NCBI RefSeq assembly: GCF_900182695.1 | Contig: NZ_FXTK01000003.1 | Location: forward strand, 1 to 64,000 | DNA from: Paracoccus laeviglucosivorans | GTDB lineage: Bacteria > Pseudomonadota > Alphaproteobacteria > Rhodobacterales > Rhodobacteraceae | DNA length: 64,000 nucleotides | Direction: 5' to 3' | In this document: positions 56,671-64,000 of the stretch, piece by piece | Numbering within the stretch: position 1 is the first letter of the stretch | Layout of the letters: each line of letters opens with the position of its first letter | Made by a program: the position numbers and the translations under genes | The notes under the pieces: generated by a model | The model's database searches: none | What the model saw: the letters and a program-made list of their open reading frames with translations, nothing else | What the model was told of the DNA's origin: nothing

Positions 56671-56899
56671 CTTGACTCGTGGTCGAGGGACCGGATTGCT
56701 GTGATGGTGCCGGATCGGCGGGTGCGGCAGGGGCCGGTTCGACCGGCAAGGCAGGCGCGGGCGTAGGCGCACCAAGGTCAAGCTCGACCGGCACCCGTGT
56801 TTCGCGCGGGTCGGCCGTCATGTCGCCGAAATAGGCATAGCCGGTCAGGCCAATCAGGCCCAGAATCACCAGCACCAGAACCACCCGCAAAAGCCTCAT
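56657..56899 (-). CDS. Small membrane-anchored Pro/Ala-rich protein, 80 aa
   Basis: An N-terminal hydrophobic helix (LLRVVLVLVILGLIGLTGYAYF) is followed by an acidic and Pro/Ala-rich tail. No family is recognised. The ATG at 56899 has an AAAGGGAC ribosome site. Overlap with the next gene and the same direction suggest a four-gene operon ending with xerD and the CBS-domain gene. Upstream 169 bases separate it from the divergent aroK and contain no further gene. Confidence 0.72.
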   Translation of the reverse strand: MRLLRVVLVLVILGLIGLTGYAYFGDMTADPRETRVPVELDLGAPTPAPALPVEPAPAAPADPAPSQQSGPSTTSQDVLD

Positions 56900-57068
56900 A
56901 AACTGTCCCTTTCCGCCTCAAATGCGTTCGTAATGGCCGGTCTTACGCCGGCTCGCGCGAAATATATATGGCATTTCCCGAAAGATCACGCCATTCAGTG
57001 CCACCAAGTTGCTGGTCGTGTTTCGGGCGGCCAGGCAGGGGACTGATGGCGTGGCTGACGGGGGGCTG

Positions 57069-57605
57069 ATGCGGCGAAATATCGTGCTGATCGGGATGAT
57101 GGGGGCGGGCAAGACCGCGATCGGGGCCGAGCTTGCGCGGCGTCTGGGTCGTCCGTTCTGGGATACCGATGCCGAAATCGAACGCGCTGCCGCCATGACC
57201 ATCCCCGAGATTTTCGCCCGTGACGGCGAGGAATTCTTTCGCGCCCGCGAATCAGAGGTGCTGTCGCGTGTGCTGGCTGCGGGCGAGGGTATCGTCTCGA
57301 CCGGGGGGGGCGCGTGGACGCGAGAGCCGAACCGCCAGCGCATCAGTGATGCAGGCGTCTCGATCTGGCTGGACTGCGATGCGGATACCTTGTGGCACCG
57401 GGTGCGTTCACGTCCGACGCGACCGCTTTTGCAGACGGCCGATCCGCGCGGCACGCTTGAACGCATGTTGGCAGAACGCAGTCCGATCTATGCCCTGGCC
57501 GATCTGCGCGTCACCGCCGGGCGCAGCGACAGCATCGACGATACGACTAACCGGGTCATCGACGCGATCAACGCCCACCACCCCCAGATACTGGAGACGA
57601 AATGA
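57069..57605 (+). CDS. aroK: Shikimate kinase
   Basis: A 178-residue P-loop kinase that phosphorylates shikimate in aromatic amino-acid synthesis. Walker A GMMGAGKT is at 9-16, the shikimate-binding DTDAEIERAA and the VSTGGGAWTR loop follow, and RPLLQTADPRGTLERMLAERSPIYALAD is the LID region. The ATG at 57069, after a GGGGGG-type ribosome site, is preferred over an upstream start that adds 20 unconserved residues. It overlaps aroB by 4 bases. Confidence 0.94.
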   Translation: MRRNIVLIGMMGAGKTAIGAELARRLGRPFWDTDAEIERAAAMTIPEIFARDGEEFFRARESEVLSRVLAAGEGIVSTGGGAWTREPNRQRISDAGVSIWLDCDADTLWHRVRSRPTRPLLQTADPRGTLERMLAERSPIYALADLRVTAGRSDSIDDTTNRVIDAINAHHPQILETK

Positions 57606-58711
57606 CCACGACCGAGACCGTGCATGTCGATTTGGGTGCCCGTTCCTATGACGTGCGCATCGGTCAGGGGCTGATCGACCACGCCGGGGCCGAGATCGTG
57701 GCACTGGCTGGCAAGCGCCGTGCGGCGATCCTGACCGATGAAACGGTCGCGGCGCTGCATCTGCCACGCCTGCAGGCCGCCCTGGCTGCCCAGGGGATCG
57801 AGGCGCAGGCGCTGGCATTGCCTGCCGGAGAGGCGACGAAATCCTGGGATCGTCTGGGTCAGGCCGTGGAATGGCTGATCGCACAAAAGATCGAACGCAA
57901 GGATCTGGTCATCGCCCTTGGTGGCGGAGTGATCGGTGATCTGGCGGGTTTTGCGGCGGCGATCCTGCGGCGCGGCGTGCGTTTCGTGCAAATCCCGACC
58001 ACGCTTCTGTCACAGGTTGACAGCTCGGTCGGCGGCAAGACGGGCATCAACAGCCCGCAAGGCAAGAACCTGATCGGCGCGTTCCATCAGCCCGCACTGG
58101 TTCTGGCCGACATCGACGTTCTGGGCACGCTGCAACCGCGCGATTTCCGCGCGGGCTATGGCGAGGTCGCGAAATACGGTCTGCTGGGCGACGAAAGGTT
58201 TTTCGAGTGGCTGGAAACGGCGGGCCCGACGCTGGCCCACGATCCGCAGGCGCTGCAACGCGCCGTGCGCCATTCCGTCGCGATGAAAGCGGGTATCGTC
58301 CAGCGCGACGAAACCGAACAAGGCGAACGGGCGCTGTTGAACCTTGGCCATACCTTTGGTCATGCGCTGGAATCGGCCACCGGATATTCCGCGCGGCTGC
58401 TGCATGGCGAAGGCGTCGCGATCGGCTGCACGCTGGCATTCGAGCTGTCGGCCCGGATGGGCCTGTGCAGTCAGGAAGCGCCGTCCCGCGTAGCCGCCCA
58501 TTTCGCCGCGATGCAGATGCCGTCGCGCATCGCCGACATCCCCGGCGATCTGCCCGATGACGAGGCGCTGATTGCGCTGATGGGTCAGGACAAAAAGGTG
58601 CAGGACGGCAAGCTGCGCTTTATTCTGGCGCGTGGCATCGGGCAGTCCTTCGTGACCGATGCAGTGGCGCTGGACGATCTGCGCGCGGTGCTTGCAGCCT
58701 CGCGCGCATAG
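57602..58711 (+). CDS. aroB: 3-dehydroquinate synthase
   Basis: A 369-residue NAD-dependent enzyme, the second step of the shikimate pathway. Motifs are complete: LALPAGEATKSW, ALGGGVIGDLAGFAAAILRRGVRFVQIPTTLLSQVDSSVGGKTGIN, GYGEVAKYGLL, and NLGHTFGHALE with the metal-binding His. aroK-aroB order and ATGA overlap are the usual arrangement. Its stop is 6 bases from the convergent mrpG. Confidence 0.97.
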   Translation: MTTTETVHVDLGARSYDVRIGQGLIDHAGAEIVALAGKRRAAILTDETVAALHLPRLQAALAAQGIEAQALALPAGEATKSWDRLGQAVEWLIAQKIERKDLVIALGGGVIGDLAGFAAAILRRGVRFVQIPTTLLSQVDSSVGGKTGINSPQGKNLIGAFHQPALVLADIDVLGTLQPRDFRAGYGEVAKYGLLGDERFFEWLETAGPTLAHDPQALQRAVRHSVAMKAGIVQRDETEQGERALLNLGHTFGHALESATGYSARLLHGEGVAIGCTLAFELSARMGLCSQEAPSRVAAHFAAMQMPSRIADIPGDLPDDEALIALMGQDKKVQDGKLRFILARGIGQSFVTDAVALDDLRAVLAASRA

Positions 58712-58717
58712 GTCTTT

Positions 58718-59212
58718 TCAGTCTGTCGGATCGTGCAGGTCGTCAGGGTCGCGTAATTCCCGCGTTTCGGCCTTGGTATGGGGCAGCACGCTTTTGTCCA
58801 GCATCCCCTCGCCATAGCCGGATACGTCGCGGGGGCCTTTCTTGCCGCGTTCGCCGGGCGGGATGCGTGGCGGGACAAGTTCGTCATGCCCCAGCTTGGT
58901 GTCGCGGTCGCGGCGAAGCGCGGCGCGTCCCAGCATCAGCAGCGTCACGGGTGGGGTGATCAGCATGAAGATCCCGATGACCAGTTCATGCAGGACCGGG
59001 CGTTTCTCGATCAACGAAAACATCGCCATCGAACCCACGACGATCAGCAGCGTGCCGTAGCTATAGGCCATCGTGGGGGCATGAAGCCGCTGGTAAAAGC
59101 TTTTCAGCCGGAACAGACCGATGCTGCCCAGCAGCGCCAAGGTCGAACCCAGCACCACGAACAGCGCGATGATGATGGCCGCGACGGGGGGAAGCTGTTC
59201 CAGATGTCTCAT
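58718..59212 (-). CDS. mrpG: Mrp-type antiporter subunit G
   Basis: A 164-residue protein with three membrane helices in the first ~95 residues, including [35 protein letters not shown], the MrpG/MnhG signature. A hydrophilic ~65-residue C-terminal tail extends beyond the usual ~110-residue length. It is the last gene of the operon and overlaps mrpF by 4 bases. Confidence 0.93.
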   Translation of the reverse strand: MRHLEQLPPVAAIIIALFVVLGSTLALLGSIGLFRLKSFYQRLHAPTMAYSYGTLLIVVGSMAMFSLIEKRPVLHELVIGIFMLITPPVTLLMLGRAALRRDRDTKLGHDELVPPRIPPGERGKKGPRDVSGYGEGMLDKSVLPHTKAETRELRDPDDLHDPTD

Positions 59213-59490
59213 TCGATCACCTCGCCCCGCATCAGGAATTTTGCGGCGCAGACCGTGGTGACGAAACCAAGCACGGCGATGACCAGCGCGCCCTCGAAGA
59301 AAAAGACGTTGCCGTTGCCCATGCCGATCAGCAAGAACAGCAGCATGGCCTGCACATACATGGTGTCGAGGGCAAGCACCCGGTCTTGCGCGCGCGGACC
59401 GCGCAGCATCCGCCAGCACGCGATGCCAAGCGCAAGGATCATCGCGATCTGGGCATAGGTCAGGGCATATTCGAGGATCATCGCGCTCAT
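59209..59490 (-). CDS. mrpF: Mrp-type antiporter subunit F
   Basis: A 93-residue protein with three membrane helices; [21 protein letters not shown] is the conserved MrpF core. Starting at ATG 59490 gives the ATGA overlap with mrpE; a second ATG three codons later is also possible. Confidence 0.92.
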   Translation of the reverse strand: MSAMILEYALTYAQIAMILALGIACWRMLRGPRAQDRVLALDTMYVQAMLLFLLIGMGNGNVFFFEGALVIAVLGFVTTVCAAKFLMRGEVIE

Positions 59491-59975
59491 TCGAATATCT
59501 CCATCAGCAGGGTTTCGTAGCGGTCGCGGATCAGGGTCTGCCAATCATCCTCGCTGCGCAGGTCAAGGACGTGCAGCAGCAGGTAGCCGTCCTCGGCCTC
59601 ATATTCCAGCCAGGCGGTGCCGGGTGTGGCCGACAGGATGATTGCCAGCAGGGCCAGCGCGTTCTGGTCGCGCAGGCGCAGTTCCAGTTCGACGAAACCC
59701 GAATGATAACTGGGGTGCCCCGGCCCAAGCAGCAGGATGCGTGCGACTGCGATATTGGATTTCAGGATGTCCCAGACGACCAGCGCGGCCAGACGGGGGA
59801 TCGCCCCCCAGCGACGGATGCGCGGGGTCGGGGGATGCAGGCGGTTCACGACCCAGCCCGCCAGAATGGCGATCGCCGTGCCCAGCACCAGATGGCCCAG
59901 TGAAAAACGGGTCAGCAGCAGCCAGACAAAGACCAGCGCGGCGGACATCAAGGGATGCGGGATCAGGCGCGTCAC
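59487..59975 (-). CDS. mrpE: Mrp-type antiporter subunit E
   Basis: A 162-residue protein with two N-terminal helices and a cytoplasmic domain containing [29 protein letters not shown], matching MrpE (S-x-T-P-G-T). It overlaps mrpD and mrpF by 4 bases each. MrpE is needed for assembly of the antiporter complex. Confidence 0.93.
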   Translation of the reverse strand: MTRLIPHPLMSAALVFVWLLLTRFSLGHLVLGTAIAILAGWVVNRLHPPTPRIRRWGAIPRLAALVVWDILKSNIAVARILLLGPGHPSYHSGFVELELRLRDQNALALLAIILSATPGTAWLEYEAEDGYLLLHVLDLRSEDDWQTLIRDRYETLLMEIFE

Positions 59976-61690
59976 TGCTGCTCCTCCACCGGCATTTCAT
60001 CGGGGGCGAGGTTCTGGACCGGGGCCGCATCGACACGCTGCGCCTGATGCAGCACCGTTTCGCGATAGATGGACGGGTCCAGCAGGGCGGTCGCTGTCGC
60101 CCGCGTATAGCCCAACACCGCATCGGCGCGGATGGTCAGCAACAGCAGCATCCCAAGCAGCATCAGCACCGGCGCAATCTCTAGCGCAAGGATGCGTGGC
60201 GACGGGCCTTGTTCTGCCCAGAACCGCCGGATGCCAAAGCGGATCAGCGCAATCAGCGACCCAAGTCCGCACAGGATCAGCATGGCCGAAAACACCCAAA
60301 GCATCGCCGGAACATGGCCCGCGATCGAGATATTTTCCTGAAACGCCCCGCGCAGCATGGCGAACTTGCCGATAAAGCCGGGCATGGGCGGCAGCCCCGC
60401 CAACATCGCCGCGATCAGCGAAAAGCAGATTGCCATGGTCAACCAAGACACGGTGCGGGCGCTGGCCGGGTCGGGGGTATCTTCGACCGTATCCAGCCCC
60501 ATCGGTGTCCATGCCCACATCTGCGCATCGCCCTTGGACGGTTCTTCTTCGGCGGGGGCATCGTCGTCCTCGCCCTCGTCATCGCGCGAGACGGGCTCGG
60601 CGATCAGGAAAAAGGCCGAAACGGCGGCGGTCGAGCCGATCAGGTAGTAAAGCGCGCCGCCCAGCAATTCTGCTCCGCTGCCCGCCTGCGCAAAGCCCAC
60701 CGCCGTCAGCACAGTCCCCGAGGAGATGATTGCCAGATAGCCGCCTTTACGTGCCAGATCAGGCGTGCCCATGATGCCTATCATGCCAAAGCCCATGGTC
60801 AGCACGCCGCCAATCATCAGGACCGGCGCACCAAAGCCTGCGGATTCGCCCGCGCCGGGGCCAAGGATCAGCAAGGACAGGCGCAGGATCACATAGACCC
60901 CGACCTTGGTCATGATCGCCATGATTGCCGCAGCAGGCGGCGATGCCGCGCCATAGGTCGGCGGCAGCCAGAAGCATAGCGGCCATGCCGCCGCCTTGAC
61001 CAGAAACGCCACGCCAAGAAACGCCGCCGCCGCGTGAAACAGCAGCCGTTGCGCGTCGTCCAGCGTCGCGATCTCGCGTCCGATGTCCGCCATGTTCAGC
61101 GAACCGGTGGTGCCATAGACCAACGCCACGCCGATCAGGAAGAACAGCGAGGCGGCCAGGTTGACGGCGATATATTGCAACCCCGCCTTGATCCGGTCCG
61201 GCCCCGACCCGTGCAGCATCAACCCGTATGATGCCGCCAGCATCACCTCGAAGAACACGAACAGGTTGAACAGATCGCCGGTCAGAAAGGCGCCGTTCAC
61301 ACCGGCCAGCAGGAACTGGAACATGCTGTGATAGTGCTGTCCTTTGCCGTGCCAGCCTGCGGCGGCATAGATCAGCGAAGGCGCGGCCAGCAACGCGGTC
61401 AGCATGACCATCATGGCCGAAAGCCTGTCCAGCACCAGCACGATGCCCACGGGCACCGGCCAGTCGCCAAGGCGGTAAAGCTGGACGACCGTTTCGCCCT
61501 GATCGGTCAGCGATTTCGCATCCGTCATCAGCTCGGTCGAGCTTAGGAACATCAGGCCGACCGCGACCAGCCCCATGACCAGCTTGGTCTGGCGGTTGCG
61601 GTCGTTGTAGAACAGCATCAGCGCACCCGCGACCATCGGGATCAGGATGGGCGCGATCAGCATGTGGTTCGGGACGGTATCGGGGCTCAT
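59972..61690 (-). CDS. mrpD: Mrp-type antiporter subunit D
   Basis: A 572-residue polytopic protein, homologous to NuoM/NuoN of complex I, with 12-14 helices. The proton-channel residues are suggested by FLVKAAAWPLCFWLPPTYGAASPPAAAIMAIMTKVG and the GVNGAFLTGDLFNLFVFFEVMLAASYGLML stretch. An acidic cytoplasmic insertion (EDDDAPAEEEPSKGD, ~residue 375) before the last helices is longer than in typical MrpD. It overlaps mrpC and mrpE. Confidence 0.94.
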   Translation of the reverse strand: MSPDTVPNHMLIAPILIPMVAGALMLFYNDRNRQTKLVMGLVAVGLMFLSSTELMTDAKSLTDQGETVVQLYRLGDWPVPVGIVLVLDRLSAMMVMLTALLAAPSLIYAAAGWHGKGQHYHSMFQFLLAGVNGAFLTGDLFNLFVFFEVMLAASYGLMLHGSGPDRIKAGLQYIAVNLAASLFFLIGVALVYGTTGSLNMADIGREIATLDDAQRLLFHAAAAFLGVAFLVKAAAWPLCFWLPPTYGAASPPAAAIMAIMTKVGVYVILRLSLLILGPGAGESAGFGAPVLMIGGVLTMGFGMIGIMGTPDLARKGGYLAIISSGTVLTAVGFAQAGSGAELLGGALYYLIGSTAAVSAFFLIAEPVSRDDEGEDDDAPAEEEPSKGDAQMWAWTPMGLDTVEDTPDPASARTVSWLTMAICFSLIAAMLAGLPPMPGFIGKFAMLRGAFQENISIAGHVPAMLWVFSAMLILCGLGSLIALIRFGIRRFWAEQGPSPRILALEIAPVLMLLGMLLLLTIRADAVLGYTRATATALLDPSIYRETVLHQAQRVDAAPVQNLAPDEMPVEEQQ

Positions 61691-62031
61691 TGGCTGCGCT
61701 CCTTTCCGTCAACATGGTCGGTGCCGGTAATCCCGCGCGACGCAATCATCACCACCAGAAACAGCGCGGTGGTGGCAAAGCTGATGACGATGGCCGTCAG
61801 CACCAGCGCCTGCGGCAGGGGATCGGCATAGGCGGTCGGATCGACAAAGCCGCCCTTGGGCATAATCGGGGCCGCGCCGACATAAAGGCGGCCCATCGCA
61901 AAGATGAACAGGTTGACGCCATAGGCCAGCAGGCAAAGGCCCACGATGACCTGATAGGATCGTGGACGCAAAAGCAGCCAGACACCGGAGCCGGTCAGGA
62001 TGCCGATGGCAATGGCAAGGATCAGTTCCAT
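61687..62031 (-). CDS. mrpC: Mrp-type antiporter subunit C
   Basis: A 114-residue protein with three helices, homologous to NuoK. SYQVIVGLCLLAYGVNLFIFAMGRL and DPLPQALVLTAIVISFATTALFLV are the MrpC/MnhC core. The ATG at 62031 is 4 bases after the mrpA stop; the stop overlaps mrpD. Confidence 0.94.
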   Translation of the reverse strand: MELILAIAIGILTGSGVWLLLRPRSYQVIVGLCLLAYGVNLFIFAMGRLYVGAAPIMPKGGFVDPTAYADPLPQALVLTAIVISFATTALFLVVMIASRGITGTDHVDGKERSQ

Positions 62032-62035
62032 CGGT

Positions 62036-64000
62036 TTACTCCTTTTCCTCGGCGTCGCTGGGGCGCGTGCGGGGCGCGACGCGCAGCGACTGGTGGGCAA
62101 TCGCGATCAGCATGATGACGATGGCCCCGACCACCAGCGAAAAGACGCCAAGGTCGAACAGCATCGCGGTCGAGGCGGGAACCTTGCCGATCATCGGAAT
62201 GTCCAGATATTGGTAATGCGTGGTCAGGAAGGGCATCCCGAAGATCCACGATCCGGCCCCGGTCGCCGCAGCGATGCAGATGCCCGCACCCATCCAGCGC
62301 ACGGGCAGGATGGTCAGGCGCGCCTCGACCCAGCGGACATTGGCTGCGACATATTGCAACAGCAGACCGATCGCGAAGGTCACGCCCGCCGCAAAGCCGC
62401 CGCCGGGCAGATCGTGGCCGCGGAAGAACAGATATGCCGCAAGCGCGATGATCGGCGCGAACATCCACTGCATGATAACGGCAGGCACGAACAGATAGGA
62501 TTCCAGCGCCTGCTCCTCGGCCTCAAGCTGGGGACGGGGGCGTTCGACGCTTTCAGGAGCGGGACGGAAGCGGCGCAGCAGCGCATAGACGGTCAGGCCC
62601 ACGATCGCCAGAACCGCAATCTCTCCGAATGTGTCGAATGCGCGGAAATCCACAAGGATCACGTTGACAACATTCGTGCCGCCACCTTCGACATAGGAAT
62701 GGCGCAGAAACCAGTCGCCGACCGAGTTGCCGGGCTTGGTCAGCAGCACCGCCAATGAAATGGCGGTCATGCCGACACCACAGAACACGGCGATCAGCAA
62801 ATCGCGAAAGCGGCGCAGGCGAGGCGAGAATTTCTCATCCCCCGGAATTTCCTGATCGCGTTTCGGCAGCCAGCGCATTCCCAGCAGCAACAGCGTGGTC
62901 GTTGCGATTTCGACCAGCAACTGCGTCACGGCAAGGTCGGGGGCAGACAGCCACACGAATGTCGCGCAGGTCACCATGCCCGCACCGCCCATCAGGACCA
63001 GCGCGGCAAAGCGGTGATACTTGGCCTGCCAAGCGGCACCGATGGCGCAGGCCCCGCCCACGATCCACAGCAGCGCGAAAACCAGTTCGCGGCTGTTCAC
63101 CTCGGGCATGGGGACGTTCCACTCCAGCGGACCAAGCGCGAAATAGGCGCCCGCCATCCCCATCAGAACCATCGCCCGCAGCTGCGCCTGCAGGCCATGC
63201 GCCGACAGCAGGCGCAGTGCGGCCTGCGGCAGCCGCTTGGTGAACAGATGCAGCGCGGGATCGAACATCGCGCCGAAGTTCAGCGCGCGCATCAGCGCCG
63301 GGCCTTCCTCGCCCGCGTCGATCCAGCGGCGTGGCAGCAGGTAGATCAGGACGCCCAGGCTCATGGCGATTATGCTCATGATCAGGGGGGCGTTCACGCC
63401 GTGCCAGATCTTGAGGCTGTAATAGGGCAGGTCTGGCCCAAGGATCGCGATGGCGGCGCTTTCCAGCCAAGGTCCAAGCATGACCTGCGGCGCGATGCCC
63501 ACGGCCAGACAGATGGCGACCAGCAGCCCGACCGGCAGGCGCATCAGGTGATGCGGCTCATGCGGCTCATGCGGGAGGTCGGTAGCTTTGGGGCCGAAGA
63601 AGACCGTGATGATGAAACGCAGCGAATAGGCGGCGCTGAACGCGCCCGCCAGCACGGCAATATAGGGCGCGGCGTTGTCCAGCAGGCTGCCGTTGTGATG
63701 CGTATAGGCGGCATCAAAGAACATTTCCTTGGACAGAAAACCGTTCAGCAGCGGCACACCCGCCATTGCCGCCGATGCGATGATCGCAAGCGATGCGGTG
63801 ATGGGCATGAACTTGGCCAGCCCCGACAGGCGGCGCATGTCGCGCGTCCCCGCCTCATGGTCGATGATGCCAGCAGCCATGAACAGCGATGCCTTGAACA
63901 CCGCGTGGTTCACGATGTGGAACACAGCCGCGATGACCGCCAGCGGCGTGCCGATTCCCGCAAGTGCCGTGATCAGGCCCAGATGGCTGATCGTGGAGTA
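62036..64000 (-). CDS. mrpA: Mrp-type antiporter subunit A fused to B (partial, N-terminus outside window)
   Basis: The last 654 residues are present and the frame is open at the window end. YSTISHLGLI at the edge and VFHIVNHAVFKASLFMAAGIIDHEAGTRDMRRLSGL are the NuoL-like proton-channel region of MrpA; the C-terminal part (VEIATTTLLLLGMRWLPKR, VNVILVDFRAFDTFGEIAVL) is the MrpA C-domain. The last ~145 residues (FAPIIALAAYLFFRGHDLPGGGFAAGVTFAIGLLLQY) are an MrpB domain, so A and B are fused, as in the PhaAB of rhizobia. The complex exchanges monovalent cations (Na+ or K+) for protons. Confidence 0.93.
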   Translation of the reverse strand, partial: YSTISHLGLITALAGIGTPLAVIAAVFHIVNHAVFKASLFMAAGIIDHEAGTRDMRRLSGLAKFMPITASLAIIASAAMAGVPLLNGFLSKEMFFDAAYTHHNGSLLDNAAPYIAVLAGAFSAAYSLRFIITVFFGPKATDLPHEPHEPHHLMRLPVGLLVAICLAVGIAPQVMLGPWLESAAIAILGPDLPYYSLKIWHGVNAPLIMSIIAMSLGVLIYLLPRRWIDAGEEGPALMRALNFGAMFDPALHLFTKRLPQAALRLLSAHGLQAQLRAMVLMGMAGAYFALGPLEWNVPMPEVNSRELVFALLWIVGGACAIGAAWQAKYHRFAALVLMGGAGMVTCATFVWLSAPDLAVTQLLVEIATTTLLLLGMRWLPKRDQEIPGDEKFSPRLRRFRDLLIAVFCGVGMTAISLAVLLTKPGNSVGDWFLRHSYVEGGGTNVVNVILVDFRAFDTFGEIAVLAIVGLTVYALLRRFRPAPESVERPRPQLEAEEQALESYLFVPAVIMQWMFAPIIALAAYLFFRGHDLPGGGFAAGVTFAIGLLLQYVAANVRWVEARLTILPVRWMGAGICIAAATGAGSWIFGMPFLTTHYQYLDIPMIGKVPASTAMLFDLGVFSLVVGAIVIMLIAIAHQSLRVAPRTRPSDAEEKE

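Overview
The window is a GC-rich stretch of a bacterial chromosome, very probably from a Paracoccus-like member of the Rhodobacteraceae (Alphaproteobacteria). The clues are an NDUFA12-type accessory complex I subunit, a Mur/sitABCD manganese locus, a fused MrpAB antiporter subunit, DUF3422/DUF2155/DUF2332 proteins, and dense operons joined by ATGA stop-start overlaps. The genus is inferred from memory of these families, not from a search. I saw no tRNA, rRNA, CRISPR array, insertion sequence or prophage; this is ordinary core and accessory metabolism.

Layout. 1-3.8 kb: the end of pntB with its terminator, an L,D-transpeptidase lipoprotein, a DUF3422 protein, a 25-residue lipoprotein, an ArsC/Spx-like protein and a YitT membrane protein. 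3.8-11 kb: a six-gene leftward operon (N-carbamoyl amidase, dihydropyrimidinase, and an NMT1-type ABC importer) divergent from rutR, with a near-perfect RutR operator between them. This looks like a RutR-controlled unit that imports and degrades a pyrimidine or hydantoin compound. 11-12.5 kb: manC, broken by a single-base frameshift. 12.6-19.1 kb: the elongasome operon mreB-mreC-mreD-mrdA-rodA plus a 2-hydroxyacid dehydrogenase. 19.3-21.1 kb: leuA, preceded by a previously unannotated leucine-rich leader peptide whose Leu codons are complementary to the leuA ribosome binding site. 21.2-26.8 kb: purD, xseA, eda, and a YgiB/YgiC-like pair.

26.9-32 kb: a complete peptide-type (family 5) ABC importer. 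32-36.8 kb: a VIT/CCC1 metal transporter and sitDCBA, divergent from a Fur-family regulator (Mur) with dyad operators between them. 36.8-41.5 kb: YigZ-like, DUF2237, DUF2332, pth, clpP and clpX. 41.6-47.4 kb: the NDUFA12-like subunit, an MlaD protein, a DUF2155 protein, aat, accC-accB, a lipid A-type acyltransferase and an EamA exporter. 47.5-53.2 kb: tkt, an unusual large protein with a fucosyltransferase-like HxRRGD motif, and an NCS2 purine permease. 53.2-58.7 kb: a CBS/CorC protein, xerD, two envelope proteins of unknown function, and aroK-aroB. 58.7-64 kb: the Mrp cation/proton antiporter operon (G, F, E, D, C and the C-terminal part of fused AB), cut by the window end.

The most novel observation is the leuA leader. 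A peptide ending VSLRGLLLLTLR is probably translated from a leaderless transcript, and an 11-12 bp long-range pairing between its Leu codons and the leuA Shine-Dalgarno sequence suggests translational (not transcriptional) attenuation. Other points worth checking are the RutR operator, the Mur-type dyads, the manC frameshift, and the fucosyltransferase-like protein beside tkt.
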